The notes under the pieces: generated by a model
What the model saw: the letters and a program-made list of their open reading frames with translations, nothing else
What the model was told of the DNA's origin: nothing
The model's database searches: none
Source of the DNA: Alphaproteobacteria bacterium
GTDB taxonomy: Bacteria; Pseudomonadota; Alphaproteobacteria; CAAHEQ01; UBA3637
Direction of reading: 5' to 3'
DNA length: 40,890 nt
Assembly: GCA_015062245.1 (NCBI GenBank)
Contig: SUVA01000009.1
Location: 1 to 40,890, forward strand
Shown: in pieces, positions 1 to 13,695 of the stretch
How the letters are laid out: each line of letters begins with the position of its first letter
How positions within the stretch are numbered: the stretch's first letter is position 1
Program-made: the position numbers and the translations under genes

Positions 1-2
1 TT

Positions 3-920
3 GGTGATACTAAATACGGGACATTTGGCACACCGGAAAAAGTCAATGATGAACAATTTACAATGCAAATTACCGATATGGATTCGGCGGTTTGTGAACA
101 GATGGAAAAGATGGCGGGCGGTATGGTGCGTGAAGCCGAATGCAGAGGCACAACATTGACCTTAACCTATAATAATAACTTATCCAGCGAGAAAGTCGCC
201 GCCGATTATAATGGCGATGAAACGGGTGAAGAATGCACCGATGCCGGTTATAAATGGTGTTCAGAATTATCCACGCCCGCTTGTAAAAAAGATTGTTGTT
301 CAGGAATAACCTTAAATAGCTGTCAAGAAAGTTGTGATTCATCCACAGGCGAAATCACCAACAAAGAAGATGGAACAGATTGCACCACAGCAGATAACAA
401 TGATGGAACATGTAATGATGGCGTGTGTGAGGAAGCGACGGCCGATTATACGGGTGTTAAATGTACAGATTATCAAAACAACACCGAATGTGGTGGTGTG
501 GGATCAGGTTGGTATTGTGCATTTAGTCCATCCCCTGAGTTATATGCGGATGGATGTAAAACAGATGCAGATCGCGGAGATGGTGTTTGTACAGCCGTTG
601 GCAGTGGTACATCTATCAAAGGTGGGGCTTATTTAAAGAGTCCTGGTACTATGGATTGGTGGAGTGCATACAGTTGGTGTAAAGGGAATGACATGGAACC
701 GCTAACGGGGACAATAGCCGGTAAATCTTTAACCAGTTATTATGAAAACTGGGATGGTAATGGTTCCCTCTATCAATACTTTGAGGAAGGTATTTCTTTT
801 TGGACGGGGCATGTCTCTGACGATCCCTGCGGTGCGTGGGGCGTTGGTGCTTATTCTGACTACGAGCTCATCACCGCCGAGGTCTACCGCAACTACAACG
901 ACTACGCCTTGTGTGAGTAG
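3..920 (+). CDS. Pilin-like cysteine-rich surface protein, 5' end missing
   Basis: The reading frame is open from base 3, so the true start lies outside the window. The first visible residues (KYGTFGTPEKV, then a segment ending SAVCEQMEKMAGG) resemble residues 87-120 of the pilin-like protein at 13865-14938 (SYGTFSKTVTEKG, then SDVCDQLKKGG). The missing part is therefore probably a prepilin N-terminus. After that comes a Cys-rich region with many C-x-C and CC pairs. The last ~90 residues (WWSAYSWCKGND, FWTGHVSDD, YALCE) have the spacing of a C-type-lectin-like fold, but this is only a guess. It is likely secreted or pilus-tip exposed and disulfide-bonded. A strong terminator follows at once, so it ends its transcript. 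Confidence 0.7.
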   Translation, partial: GDTKYGTFGTPEKVNDEQFTMQITDMDSAVCEQMEKMAGGMVREAECRGTTLTLTYNNNLSSEKVAADYNGDETGEECTDAGYKWCSELSTPACKKDCCSGITLNSCQESCDSSTGEITNKEDGTDCTTADNNDGTCNDGVCEEATADYTGVKCTDYQNNTECGGVGSGWYCAFSPSPELYADGCKTDADRGDGVCTAVGSGTSIKGGAYLKSPGTMDWWSAYSWCKGNDMEPLTGTIAGKSLTSYYENWDGNGSLYQYFEEGISFWTGHVSDDPCGAWGVGAYSDYELITAEVYRNYNDYALCE

Positions 921-940
921 TGTTCTCGGCTTTTTAAATA

Positions 941-966
941 CAGCCCCGAGATCTCGGGGCTGTTTT
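941..966 (+). terminator. Rho-independent terminator
   Basis: A perfect inverted repeat (CAGCCCCGAG / CTCGGGGCTG) is followed by TTTTA, 20 bases after the stop codon of the upstream gene. Confidence 0.85.
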
Positions 967-995
967 ACCCCTAAAACGCCCATACAAAGGTTTGC

Positions 996-1024
996 TTGAT
1001 TTTTTTGTGAAAATGGTGTATAAT
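996..1024 (+). promoter_or_regulatory. Sigma-70-type promoter for the 1053 gene and uvrA
   Basis: TTGATT at 996-1001 and TATAAT at 1019-1024 are separated by 17 bases. The predicted transcript starts about 20 bases before the AAGGAG ribosome site of the 1053 gene. Confidence 0.75.
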
Positions 1025-1052
1025 ATCGCACCAAAAAACAAAGGAGTCGGCT

Positions 1053-1346
1053 ATGTATTTACAACAGGTGGTGGATTTAAAATCTTTAACAGCAGATAAA
1101 AAACAAATTTTAAACACTCAACTCGCCCTTATGGACGAAAAGTTTTGCACGCCTTTTTTATATTGTTTGGCCCATGCGATTGATCCGGACAAAAAACCGC
1201 TGTGGCAGGAAAGGTATTTGCGCAAAAAAACACAAAAAGCCAATATTAAAGATTTGTTACAGGTGCAAAAAGCTTTGATGGATAAAAAAATCCCCTTTAA
1301 AACAACTTTGCGTATAGCACCGATTTGGGAAAGAACAATCCGATAA
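1053..1346 (+). CDS. Small hypothetical protein upstream of uvrA
   Basis: This 97-residue protein is not recognised. It is Lys-rich and predominantly helical, has no signal peptide or membrane segment, and carries two Cys residues near position 30-37 (FCTPFLYC). A clear AAGGAG ribosome site lies 7 bases before the ATG, with a good promoter upstream. uvrA starts only 16 bases after the stop, so the two genes are almost certainly cotranscribed. That suggests a cytoplasmic role, but linkage to DNA repair is inference only. Confidence 0.7.
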   Translation: MYLQQVVDLKSLTADKKQILNTQLALMDEKFCTPFLYCLAHAIDPDKKPLWQERYLRKKTQKANIKDLLQVQKALMDKKIPFKTTLRIAPIWERTIR

Positions 1347-1362
1347 AAACAGAGGAGGGGGT

Positions 1363-4149
1363 ATGGATTTTATCAAGATTCGCGGTGCCCGTCAACATAA
1401 CCTGAAAAACATTGATGTGGATATTCCCAAAAATAAATTGGTGGTAATTACCGGCGTGTCGGGCAGTGGTAAATCTTCTTTGGCCTTTGATACCATCTAT
1501 GCCGAAGGGCAACGCCGGTATGTGGAAAGTTTATCCACCTATGCCCGCCAGTTTTTGGATTTACAAAGCAAGCCTGATGTGGATTTAATTGAAGGTTTAT
1601 CGCCCGCCATTTCCATTGAACAAAAAACAACAGGGCATAATCCCCGTTCCACCGTGGCCACCACAACCGAAATCTATGATTACATGCGTCTGTTGTGGGC
1701 CAGAGCAGGGACACCTTATTCACCGGCCACAAACTTGCCGATTGAAGCTTTAACAACCTCTCAGATGACGGATATTGTTTGTGCCTATCCCGATGGGCAC
1801 AAGTTGATGTTGTCGGCGCCGGTTGTGCGTGGGCGTAAAGGGGAATACAAAAAAGAATTTGCCAATTGGCAAAAAATGGGCTATGTGCGTGTTCAGGTGG
1901 ACGGCACCGTTTATCCCATAGAAGAAGCGCCCGCTTTGGATAAAAATAAATCACACCATATTAATGTGATAATTGACCGTTTAATTGTGAAGACCGATAT
2001 GCAAACACGGGTATCGGCCAGCATTGAAAAAGCCCTTTCTTTGGCGGACGGTTTATTAAAAATTGTGGATTTAACCGATGAAAGCGAAAAGATTTTGTCG
2101 GCCAAATTTTCATGTCCCGTTTCGGGTTTTACCATTTCTGATTTGGAACCACGCCTGTTTTCGTTTAACAACCCTCAGGGGGCTTGTCCTGTTTGCGGGG
2201 GATTGGGGATGAAATTATCGGTGGATCCCGCTTTGGTGATTCCCAATACGGCATTATCCGTCAATCAGGGTGCCATTGCCCCTTGGACACTAAAAAACGG
2301 TGATATCGGGCGCTGGTATGGTTATGCCCTGCGTCCGTTGGTTGTTGGTTTGAATTTAAATTTGGATACACCTTGGTGTATGTTGGATGAAGAAACAAAG
2401 CACGCCATTTTATATGGTTTTCACAAAAAAGGTGCCCGTTTTGAAGGTGTGATTCCCAATATGGAACGGCGTTATTTGGAAACAGATTCGGATGAAGCCA
2501 GATCTGAAATTGCCCGATTTATGATGAATAACCCCTGTGATGAATGTCATGGAATGCGTTTAAAGCCTGAGGCTTTGTGTGTGAAAATTGCGGGTAAGAA
2601 TATATCACAAATAACAGGTCTTTCCATTTCTGCGGCGTTGGATTGGTTTAAAAAAGTGCCATCACATTTATCCAAAGAAAAAAAGACCATTGCCGAAAGA
2701 ATTTTAAAGGAAATCACAGAACGTTTAACCTTTTTAAACAATGTGGGTTTGGGGTATTTGCCTTTGGATCGCATTGCGGGAACTTTATCGGGTGGGGAAG
2801 CACAACGCATTCGTTTGGCCAGCCAAATCGGCACAGGTTTGACCGGTGTTTTATATGTGTTGGATGAACCGTCTATCGGCTTGCATCAACGGGATAACGA
2901 TAAATTGTTATCCACACTTTACCGTTTGCGTGATTTAGGCAATACCGTTGTGGTGGTGGAACATGATGAAGATACCATGCGGGCAGCCGATTATTTGTTG
3001 GATATCGGGCCTGAGGCCGGTCGCCATGGCGGACGTTTGGTGGCCCATGGAACACCCAAGCAAGTTCAGGAAAATCCTTTATCTGTGACAGGGCAATATT
3101 TATCTGGTATGCGTCAGATTTTGATACCCAAAAAACGCCGAAAGGGTAATGGTCATTTCCTGTCGGTAGATGGGGCCACTTTGCACAATTTGAAAAATGT
3201 CAGTATTTCCATTCCTTTGGGGACTTTAACCTGTGTGACGGGTGTTTCAGGCGGTGGTAAGTCATCTTTGGTGATTGAAACATTGTATAAAAACCTGCAT
3301 AACCTGTTGATGAAAACACGTGAAGTGGCAGGACCGTGCAAATCTATAAAAGGCGTGCATCATATTGACAAGATTATTGATATTGACCAAAGTCCCATTG
3401 GGCGGACCCCACGCAGTAATCCGGCCACTTATACGGGGATGTTTTCGCCCATTCGTGATTGGTTTGCGGGATTGCCTGAATCCAAGGCTCGGGGCTATAA
3501 AGCCGGTCGTTTTTCCTTTAATGTGGCCGGGGGCCGGTGTGAAGCCTGTGAAGGTGATGGGGTCAAACAAATTTCCATGAACTTTTTACCGGATGTTTAT
3601 GTCAAATGTGATGTGTGTGAAGGCACACGTTATAACCGTGAAACTTTGGAAATTAAATATAAAGATAAATCCATTGCGGATGTGTTAAATATGACCGTGG
3701 ATGAAGCGGCCGAATTTTTTGATGCCATGCCCTCCATTCGTGATAAATGTTTATTGTTGAAAAAAGTCGGCTTGGGCTATATGACTTTGGGGCAATCGGC
3801 CGTCACTTTATCGGGTGGGGAAGCGCAACGCATTAAATTGGCCAAAGAATTATCCCGAAAATCCACAGGAAAGACTTTGTATATTTTGGATGAACCGACA
3901 ACAGGTTTGCATTTTGCCGATATTCAAAAATTATTAGAGGTCTTACAGGCTTTGGTAGATGCCGGTAATACGGTGGTTATTATTGAACATAATTTAGATG
4001 TGATAAAATCGGCCGACTATATCATTGATATGGGCCCCGAAGGCGGGCAGGGCGGTGGTCAGGTTGTGGCCACGGGAACACCTGAACAAATTGCCAAAGT
4101 GGATGCCAGTTATACGGGTAAATATTTGAAAAAGATGTTGAAAAATTGA
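1363..4149 (+). CDS. uvrA: Excinuclease ABC subunit A
   Basis: This is the damage-recognition ATPase of nucleotide excision repair, which loads UvrB at lesions. The 928 residues are close to the usual ~940. Two ABC cassettes are visible. The first has Walker A GVSGSGKS at 31-38 and signature [12 protein letters not shown] near 480. The second has GVSGGGKSS near 630 and [12 protein letters not shown] near 820. Each has an [14 protein letters not shown] Walker B. Zinc modules are CPVCGGLG in the first half and CEACEGDG...CDVCEGTR in the second. The first zinc site begins CPVSGF rather than CPxCG, a form I associate with alphaproteobacterial UvrA. The start follows a GAGGAGGGG ribosome site. A promoter for the next gene overlaps its stop codon. 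Confidence 0.98.
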   Translation: MDFIKIRGARQHNLKNIDVDIPKNKLVVITGVSGSGKSSLAFDTIYAEGQRRYVESLSTYARQFLDLQSKPDVDLIEGLSPAISIEQKTTGHNPRSTVATTTEIYDYMRLLWARAGTPYSPATNLPIEALTTSQMTDIVCAYPDGHKLMLSAPVVRGRKGEYKKEFANWQKMGYVRVQVDGTVYPIEEAPALDKNKSHHINVIIDRLIVKTDMQTRVSASIEKALSLADGLLKIVDLTDESEKILSAKFSCPVSGFTISDLEPRLFSFNNPQGACPVCGGLGMKLSVDPALVIPNTALSVNQGAIAPWTLKNGDIGRWYGYALRPLVVGLNLNLDTPWCMLDEETKHAILYGFHKKGARFEGVIPNMERRYLETDSDEARSEIARFMMNNPCDECHGMRLKPEALCVKIAGKNISQITGLSISAALDWFKKVPSHLSKEKKTIAERILKEITERLTFLNNVGLGYLPLDRIAGTLSGGEAQRIRLASQIGTGLTGVLYVLDEPSIGLHQRDNDKLLSTLYRLRDLGNTVVVVEHDEDTMRAADYLLDIGPEAGRHGGRLVAHGTPKQVQENPLSVTGQYLSGMRQILIPKKRRKGNGHFLSVDGATLHNLKNVSISIPLGTLTCVTGVSGGGKSSLVIETLYKNLHNLLMKTREVAGPCKSIKGVHHIDKIIDIDQSPIGRTPRSNPATYTGMFSPIRDWFAGLPESKARGYKAGRFSFNVAGGRCEACEGDGVKQISMNFLPDVYVKCDVCEGTRYNRETLEIKYKDKSIADVLNMTVDEAAEFFDAMPSIRDKCLLLKKVGLGYMTLGQSAVTLSGGEAQRIKLAKELSRKSTGKTLYILDEPTTGLHFADIQKLLEVLQALVDAGNTVVIIEHNLDVIKSADYIIDMGPEGGQGGGQVVATGTPEQIAKVDASYTGKYLKKMLKN

Positions 4150-4174
4150 TTTTTTTTATCATCTGTGATATACT
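4146..4174 (+). promoter_or_regulatory. Extended -10 promoter overlapping the uvrA stop codon
   Basis: TTGATT at 4146-4151, a 17-base spacer ending in TGA (extended -10), then TATACT at 4169-4174. Transcription would start near 4181. That is downstream of an in-frame ATG at 4165 and upstream of the ATG at 4198, which supports the latter as the true start. Confidence 0.7.
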
Positions 4175-4197
4175 ATGGTATGTATTTGGAAAACAAA

Positions 4198-5547
4198 ATG
4201 CTGAAAATTTTGGTGTGTCTTTTATGCTTTTATTTAACAGGTTGTCAAATGGCGATGGATTTGGCACCCGTGATTAATCGTGAAGACAGAGCTGATGTTT
4301 CTTTGGGTAAAGATAAGGGTCGGCCGATTGCCTATGATTCAGCCATTATTGAATTAAAGCGTGGGACAACCTATATTGCGTATCCTTATTGGCGTTGGAG
4401 TTTTGATAATGTCAATCTGACATGGTTGGATCAATGTAATGTCAGTTTGAAAAACAGATTTTCCGCCTCAACCGAGGAATGGTCAACGGGTGAAAGTGCT
4501 TTTGGCGGTTGGGATAGCGAAGCTTCCATCTTTGTGGAAGCACCGTTAAAAGAGTTAGGCTATGATGTGGTATCCCATCAAAAAAGCGCTTTTCGCAAAA
4601 GATATGAAAAGCACCGTTCTGAATTATTATTATCGGCCCATATCAAGCAAATCAAATCCAACATTTGCAATGTGTTTAATATTTTGTATTTTAAGGATGC
4701 AGATTTAATTGCCGGTAATGCTACGATTTTGGTTCATTGGGAAGTTTTTGATAAATTAAAAGATGAAGTGGTGGCCACTTTTGATACCTATGGTATGGGC
4801 GTGGTTGAAAAGCCCACGAAAAATGGTGAACAGTTGATTTTGTTGCGTGCATTGGAAGACGCCACCGATAATTTGGCCCGCAGGGATGATTTTATTCAAT
4901 TGGTACGTGGTCAATCGGATATACGTCAATTATTAAAAATGGAAAAAGAACAAACACCCATTATGGTTAAAATCAAAAAGCCCAGAACAAAAATGCTCTA
5001 TGAAAATGCAACACTTTTAAAAAGAGCTGTGGTTCAGGTCGGGGATGATGGTACAGGATTTTTTATTTCGCCGGACGGTTATATTTTAACCAATTTAAAA
5101 AATGTCGGCAACGCCAAAATGATTGCCATTGTCAACAGTCATGGTGTGCGTCAAAGTGCAAAAATTGTTCGTCGTAATGAACGATTAAATGTGGCTTTGT
5201 TAAAGATGGATTTGAAAAATCATGCCTTTTTGGATGTTGCCGACGAAGAAATACCCAAAGCTTTAAAAGAAGTTTTTACGATTGGCAATCCGGCCGATTA
5301 TACGGCCCGTTCCACTTTGGCCCGTGGTATGGTCAGTTCGTGGCGTATGAAAACTAAAAAAGACCAACACTTTATTCAAGCATCCATCCCCACCACCCAA
5401 GGTTATGCCGGTGCGCCTTTGATGGATGAATACGGTCATGTCTTGGGCATTCACGACGGGCGTAATTTGGACGAAACAACCTTTTCTTACTTTATCCCGA
5501 TTCATGATGTGTTAAGGGCGTTAAAAATTCAATTAAAACAAGATTAG
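4198..5547 (+). CDS. Lipoprotein with a catalytically dead trypsin/HtrA-like domain
   Basis: The start at 4198 gives a textbook lipoprotein signal (MLKILVCLLCFYLTGC, lipidated Cys16). The N-terminal ~270 residues are not recognised; they contain tryptophan-rich and beta-rich stretches (YPYWRWSFDNVNLTWLD). The last ~190 residues follow the HtrA/trypsin pattern: GTGFFISPDGYILTN, then VALLKMD, then a GYAGAPLMDEYGHVLGI loop. Each catalytic position is changed. The TN-x-H segment reads TNLKNV, the D-[LIV]-A-[LV]-L segment reads NVALLK, and GNSGGPL reads GYAGAPL. It is therefore probably a non-enzymatic binding or scaffold protein at the envelope. It is convergent with the Lon-like gene, the two stops overlapping by 4 bases. 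Confidence 0.75.
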   Translation: MLKILVCLLCFYLTGCQMAMDLAPVINREDRADVSLGKDKGRPIAYDSAIIELKRGTTYIAYPYWRWSFDNVNLTWLDQCNVSLKNRFSASTEEWSTGESAFGGWDSEASIFVEAPLKELGYDVVSHQKSAFRKRYEKHRSELLLSAHIKQIKSNICNVFNILYFKDADLIAGNATILVHWEVFDKLKDEVVATFDTYGMGVVEKPTKNGEQLILLRALEDATDNLARRDDFIQLVRGQSDIRQLLKMEKEQTPIMVKIKKPRTKMLYENATLLKRAVVQVGDDGTGFFISPDGYILTNLKNVGNAKMIAIVNSHGVRQSAKIVRRNERLNVALLKMDLKNHAFLDVADEEIPKALKEVFTIGNPADYTARSTLARGMVSSWRMKTKKDQHFIQASIPTTQGYAGAPLMDEYGHVLGIHDGRNLDETTFSYFIPIHDVLRALKIQLKQD

Positions 5548-7829
5548 TTTTGTTTTTGATTTTTCATAAAGGCCTCATGCCATGCCTTTTGAACTTCCTT
5601 GTCAATTTCAGATATTTTTAAACCTGTTAAAATTTCCAAGGCATCATCAATATGTTGGACGGTGTATATGTGGAAAATGTTTTCTTTAACGGCCTGACGG
5701 ACCCGTGGTGAGAGCATTAAATCCTGTTGACAAGATTTTGGTATAATCACCCCTTGTTTTTTGGTTAAACCGATTTTTTGACAGGCATCAAAGAATCCTT
5801 CAACTTTTTCATTGATGGCACCCACTGATTGAATTTGCCCGAATTGATTGACCGATCCTGTCATGGCAATGGATTGGTTTAAAGGGATTTTTCCGATTGC
5901 TGAAATTAAAGCGCACAGTTGGGATGAGCTGGCCGAATCGCCCTCTATTCCTTGATATAATTGTTCCCATACCAAAGTGGCATCCATATAAAAGCCTTCT
6001 TTTTGGCCGTATCGTGCCATTAAATAAGCCCCCAAAATCAAAACACCTTTGCTGTGAATGTTGCCACCTAATGTGATTTCACGTTCAACATCTTCTATTT
6101 TACCACTGCCCAAATGAACGGTGCAGGTTATTTTCGCCGGATGGCCATAGGAAAAATCGTTTCCGCCGGTTACGGCCAATCCGTTGATTTGACCGATTTG
6201 CATGCCGGATAAATCCAACTGAATGAGATTGCGTTTAAAATTATTCAGCCAAATTTGATGGGCCACGGCCGTTCTGTCATCATGGTTTTGAATGGCATTC
6301 ATCAGGTCTTGTTCCTGAACAGTTTTGCCGATGGCAATAAAATCGGCTTCACGCATTAAATTGTGAACCAATGAAAAGTGGGCAGTTAAAAATCTTTGAT
6401 CTTGTGTTAAACGACCGGCATATCCCAATAACAAATTCATGGCCTGTAAAGAAAAAGGTTTTAAATTATTTTGCAAAATAAAATCTGTTAAAACCTGAGC
6501 ATAAAGTTTTTCATTTTCTTTGGTGCGTGGCAATTTATCATCAAAACAGACGGGGATTTTAAACAGGGCCGAAAAATCTTCTTCTTCCGACAGTTTATGG
6601 AATAGCTGAACATCACCCACCAAAATAACCTTGATGTTTAAAGGAATATCCTGAGGTTGCAAAGTGCAGACACTCATCAAAGTTTTGTCATCATTGGGGG
6701 CTTGCATGGTAATTTTTTGATTGAATAAAGCCTGTTTTAAAACACGCCATGAAATTTTGGATTCAAGAATATCTTTTGCCTCAATGATTAAAAAACCGCC
6801 GTTGGCTTGATGCAAAGCCCCTGATTGAATCATGGTGTGGTCTGTAATCAACGAACCGGATTGTTGTTGGCGTTCAATTTTACCGATTAAATCATTCAGG
6901 GTAAATTGCCCCATATGAACAACCGGCATACCGAAATTGTGGGGTAAACTTCTTAACACGTTGATACGTAAAAAATTCCAAGCAGAATCCGTGTTTAAGG
7001 TGGATAAAGCGGTAATGTTTTTTAATAAATGCTCTTCGGCCTGTTTCAAAAAAGAAACAATGTCTGATTTTTGGTATTTTTTCAAGTAAGGCTGGAATAC
7101 ATTTTGCACCAATTGACTTAAAGTTTCTTTTTTTAATTCATCAATTTGTTTTTGTTTTTCCAAAGTCTGGTCGGGTAAATTTTTCAATTCATCCAACATC
7201 ATTTGGCGTGCATCGGCCATCTTTTCCATGATGGGTGCACGAATTTCAACGGGCATAGCATTAAAATCCTGTGGCGTTAAAATTTGACCGTTTATGACAG
7301 GGTTTAATTGCAAACCGTTCGCCGTGTGAATAACAGCCACATTTTCATTGTTTATCTTTTGCGACAGGAAATTTAACTTGGATTGATAATCGTCATTAAA
7401 ACGTTGTTCAATTTGTTTTAAATGAAATTGATAGTTTTCGCTGTTTAAAACGATTGATATGTCTTTTTTTAACCGGCCGATGATATCTTCCATATCCTGT
7501 GCCAAAACAGGGGCCTGTCCGGCTTTTAAGGAAAAACTTTTCGCCAAAGCGGGTTGATTGAAATCTGATGTATAAATCCAATCATCGGGGGTGGTTTGAT
7601 GGGAGGCATATTGGCGCACAATATCCAACGTTAAACTGGTTCTGCCCACACCCTTTGGCCCCATGCAAAACAGATGGCTTTTATTATCCTTTAACTGAAT
7701 GCCGAAATTTAAAGCTTTTAAAGCACGGTCCTGTCCGATTATTTGACGGCACGGTTGAACGGGCCAATCTTTTTTGGTCAAGCTTCCTGATACATATAAA
7801 TCCTTTTCATTCAGTTTTTGAAATGTCAT
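5544..7829 (-). CDS. Lon-related ATP-dependent protease (COG1067 type)
   Basis: This 761-residue cytoplasmic AAA+ serine protease belongs to the Lon-like group without the Lon N-terminal substrate domain. A nucleotide-binding loop GPKGVGRTS is at 57-65, followed by a long helical insertion (~100-290) and a second AAA half with GGFLIIEA near 345. The C-terminal Lon protease domain has the catalytic Ser in EGDSASSS (about S632) and Lys in GAINEKVEG (about K675). Their 43-residue spacing equals that of E. coli Lon. A GGGGAG ribosome site precedes the ATG. The gene is divergent from dnaN across a 169-base, very A/T-rich spacer. Substrates are unknown; members of this group are often stress-linked. 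Confidence 0.92.
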   Translation of the reverse strand: MTFQKLNEKDLYVSGSLTKKDWPVQPCRQIIGQDRALKALNFGIQLKDNKSHLFCMGPKGVGRTSLTLDIVRQYASHQTTPDDWIYTSDFNQPALAKSFSLKAGQAPVLAQDMEDIIGRLKKDISIVLNSENYQFHLKQIEQRFNDDYQSKLNFLSQKINNENVAVIHTANGLQLNPVINGQILTPQDFNAMPVEIRAPIMEKMADARQMMLDELKNLPDQTLEKQKQIDELKKETLSQLVQNVFQPYLKKYQKSDIVSFLKQAEEHLLKNITALSTLNTDSAWNFLRINVLRSLPHNFGMPVVHMGQFTLNDLIGKIERQQQSGSLITDHTMIQSGALHQANGGFLIIEAKDILESKISWRVLKQALFNQKITMQAPNDDKTLMSVCTLQPQDIPLNIKVILVGDVQLFHKLSEEEDFSALFKIPVCFDDKLPRTKENEKLYAQVLTDFILQNNLKPFSLQAMNLLLGYAGRLTQDQRFLTAHFSLVHNLMREADFIAIGKTVQEQDLMNAIQNHDDRTAVAHQIWLNNFKRNLIQLDLSGMQIGQINGLAVTGGNDFSYGHPAKITCTVHLGSGKIEDVEREITLGGNIHSKGVLILGAYLMARYGQKEGFYMDATLVWEQLYQGIEGDSASSSQLCALISAIGKIPLNQSIAMTGSVNQFGQIQSVGAINEKVEGFFDACQKIGLTKKQGVIIPKSCQQDLMLSPRVRQAVKENIFHIYTVQHIDDALEILTGLKISEIDKEVQKAWHEAFMKNQKQN

Positions 7830-7998
7830 AATCTCCCCACTTTTATTTTAATGTATAACCTTTTTTTTAAAAAAACAAAAGCAAAAAATGAAAAAAATAA
7901 AAAAAAGGATTAAAGATGCATTTTTTTGTGGTATTTTTTTGTAAAATTCGCTATATTCCAAGACATATTTATAAGCATTTTGATGAAAGGATACGGAT

Positions 7999-9105
7999 AT
8001 GTTTAAAATTACGGTAAAACAGGCGGATTTGTTAAAGGCTTTATCGCATGCCCAAAGCATTGTTGAACGGCGTCAGACAATCCCCATTTTATCCAATGTT
8101 TTGTTGGAAACTCAGGAATCGGGAATTTTGTTGCGTGCCACGGATAATGAAATTGAAATTTCGGAAAAAGTGGCGGCTCAGGTGTCAGAAGTCGGGGCTA
8201 TTACCATGCCGGCCCATAAATTGTATGATATCGTTCGCCGTTTGCCCGATGACGGAGAATTGACATTGGCCTATGCCGAAACAACGGGTCAGGTAACTTT
8301 ATCGTGTGGTCGTTCCCGTTTTGCTTTGGCCAGTTTGCCGGCTGAAAACTTCCCGACAATGGCCAAAGAAGAAGCCCCCTTTACCTTTACATTGGCAACT
8401 TCGGATTTATCGGCCATGATTACCAAAACAGGTTTTGCCGTTTCGGTGGAAGAAACACGCTATAACCTGAACGGTATTTATTTGCACACCAAAGAAGATA
8501 ATTTGGTGGCTGTTGCCACAGACGGGCATCGTTTGGCCTGTACCAAGCGGATTTTACCCGAAGGTGCCAAAGATATGCCGGGTGTGATTATTCCCCGTAA
8601 AACAATCAATGAAATTACCAAATTGTTGGGTGAAAACGCCAATGAAGTGGTGATTTCTTTGTCGGCCAATCAAATCCGTTTTGGTCTTTCAAATGTGGAA
8701 TTGTCTTCCCGCTTGATTGATGGAACTTATCCCGACTACGAAAAGGTGATTCCGGCCAATAATTCCCGTTCAATGATCGGTAAAACAAAAACTTTGTCCG
8801 GTGTGATTGAACGTGTATCGGTGGTTTGTGAAAAATCCCGTGGTATTAAATTGAATATCAAACCTGATTTATTGATGGTTTCGGCCACGGCCACAGACGA
8901 AGGTTCGGCCGAAGACGAATTGGATATTCAATATACCGGTGATGAAATTGAAATCGGCTTTAACTTCCGTTATTTGTTGGATATTTTATCCCAAATCAAA
9001 GGCGAAGAAAGCGAAATGCGCTTTGAAGACGGTGTGTCGCCTGTTATTTTGCAGGATGTCAAAGATACCGATACATTGTATGTTTTAATGCCGATGCGTG
9101 TGTAA
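7999..9105 (+). CDS. dnaN: DNA polymerase III beta sliding clamp
   Basis: The 368 residues match the family length. The opening FKITVKQADLLKALSHAQSIVERRQTIPILSNVLLE and the C-terminal PMRV tail are typical. The clamp dimer encircles DNA and tethers polymerase III and repair factors. A GAAAGGA ribosome site precedes the ATG. The upstream spacer holds a TATATT at 7952-7957 that could be a -10, but no convincing -35 at 17 bases. recF follows after 9 bases, as in the widespread dnaN-recF-gyrB cluster; dnaA is not adjacent here. Confidence 0.98.
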   Translation: MFKITVKQADLLKALSHAQSIVERRQTIPILSNVLLETQESGILLRATDNEIEISEKVAAQVSEVGAITMPAHKLYDIVRRLPDDGELTLAYAETTGQVTLSCGRSRFALASLPAENFPTMAKEEAPFTFTLATSDLSAMITKTGFAVSVEETRYNLNGIYLHTKEDNLVAVATDGHRLACTKRILPEGAKDMPGVIIPRKTINEITKLLGENANEVVISLSANQIRFGLSNVELSSRLIDGTYPDYEKVIPANNSRSMIGKTKTLSGVIERVSVVCEKSRGIKLNIKPDLLMVSATATDEGSAEDELDIQYTGDEIEIGFNFRYLLDILSQIKGEESEMRFEDGVSPVILQDVKDTDTLYVLMPMRV

Positions 9106-9114
9106 GGGGTACGC

Positions 9115-10248
9115 ATGAAGACGGGTCTTCAAAGACTCAGGCTCACCAATTTTCGTTCCTATCCGACTTTGGATTTAAAGCTGGATACGTCGGGCGCACC
9201 TGTGGCATTGTGTGGTCCCAATGGTGTGGGTAAAACAAATGTATTAGAGGCGATATCTTATTTAACGGCCGGTCGTGGTTTGCGTTCGGCAAAATTGACC
9301 GATTTAGCCCGCCGTATGGATAATGAAGTTTATCCGTTGTGGAGTATTGTGGCCGATATTTATACCCCTACCGGTAATCATAAAATCGGCACCGGTATGG
9401 TGGAAGGTCATGAACGGCGTCAGATTCGTATTGATGGTAAAACCACCACAAAGCAATCGGATTTGGCCGAAGTTTTTCGTTGTTTGTGGTTGACACCGGC
9501 TCAGGACAGGTTGTTTTGTGGTGATCCAAAAGCACGTCGGCGTTTTTTGGACAGAATTGTTCAGGCTTTTGACCCCAACCATGCCAATCGTTTGGCCGAT
9601 TATAGTACCGCTTTAAAACAATGGGTGTGTTTGCTCAGGCAAGGGTGCTTTGATAATACATGGTTGAACGGTTTGGAAAGTCAGTTGGTGGAAAATGGTA
9701 TTGCCATAGCGGCCAGCCGTTTGGATATTGTTTCACGTTTATCGGGTTATTTGAATGTAACCGAGGATAAATCTTTTCCTTCGGCCGAAATTCAATTGAC
9801 GGGCATGTTGGAACAGGCTTTGATTACCGGACGAGCGGTGTTGGTGGAGGATATGTTTGCGGGGCATTTGAAAAACGCCCGCAAAACCTGTGCCGAAGGG
9901 GGGAATTTAACCGGTCCGCATACGGCTGATTTTATTGTGATTCACAAACAACAAAACCGTTCGGCCGATTTATGTTCCACAGGCGAACAAAAAGCATTGT
10001 TGTTATCCATTATTTTGGCGGAAATGCGTGCCCAAATGATGGAACAAAATCAATGTCCTGTTTTGTTGTTGGATGAGGTGGCGGCCCACTTGGATAAAAA
10101 TCGCCGACATACGTTATTTGAAATTTTATTGACTCGTCCGGCTCAGGTATTTATGACCACCACAGATAATGAAATTTTTTCAAATTTTACTGGACAAATT
10201 CATCAATTTGATGTACAAGATAATCAACAGATTTTAAAGGTTGCCTGA
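9115..10248 (+). CDS. recF: DNA replication and repair protein RecF
   Basis: This 377-residue SMC-like ATPase helps RecOR load RecA at single-strand gaps. Walker A GPNGVGKTN lies near residue 34 in the typical context NFRSYP...NVLEAISYLTAGRGLRS. The signature region is STGEQKALLLSIILAE and Walker B is VLLLDEVAAHLD. The gene is closely spaced with dnaN and followed 11 bases later by an unrelated exported-protein gene. Confidence 0.97.
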   Translation: MKTGLQRLRLTNFRSYPTLDLKLDTSGAPVALCGPNGVGKTNVLEAISYLTAGRGLRSAKLTDLARRMDNEVYPLWSIVADIYTPTGNHKIGTGMVEGHERRQIRIDGKTTTKQSDLAEVFRCLWLTPAQDRLFCGDPKARRRFLDRIVQAFDPNHANRLADYSTALKQWVCLLRQGCFDNTWLNGLESQLVENGIAIAASRLDIVSRLSGYLNVTEDKSFPSAEIQLTGMLEQALITGRAVLVEDMFAGHLKNARKTCAEGGNLTGPHTADFIVIHKQQNRSADLCSTGEQKALLLSIILAEMRAQMMEQNQCPVLLLDEVAAHLDKNRRHTLFEILLTRPAQVFMTTTDNEIFSNFTGQIHQFDVQDNQQILKVA

Positions 10249-10259
10249 AAGGGAAAAGG

Positions 10260-13570
<3,311 letters not shown>

Positions 13571-13590
13571 TTATCGGATGTAAAAAACAA

Positions 13591-13618
13591 AATCCCCGAA
13601 ACCATCGGGGATTTTTTT
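13591..13618 (+). terminator. Rho-independent terminator after gyrB
   Basis: The stem AATCCCCGA / TCGGGGATT with a 5-base loop runs into a T tract, about 20 bases after the gyrB stop. Confidence 0.9.
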
Positions 13619-13632
13619 ATCGCATAATCCGC

Positions 13633-13661
13633 TTGACAAGTGTGAGAAAGTATGCTAGTGT
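13633..13661 (+). promoter_or_regulatory. Extended -10 promoter for the leader peptide and pilin-like gene
   Basis: A consensus TTGACA (13633-13638) is followed by a 17-base spacer ending in TGC and by TAGTGT (13656-13661). The weak -10 hexamer is offset by the TGn extension and the perfect -35. Confidence 0.7.
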
Positions 13662-13695
13662 GGGGATAAGTGATAAAAACGGGAGGCTATTCAAA

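Noticed and set aside
1448-1954. 168-residue minus-strand ORF inside uvrA
   Set aside because: It is antisense to well-conserved UvrA coding sequence; composition is random-like and no start signals are seen.
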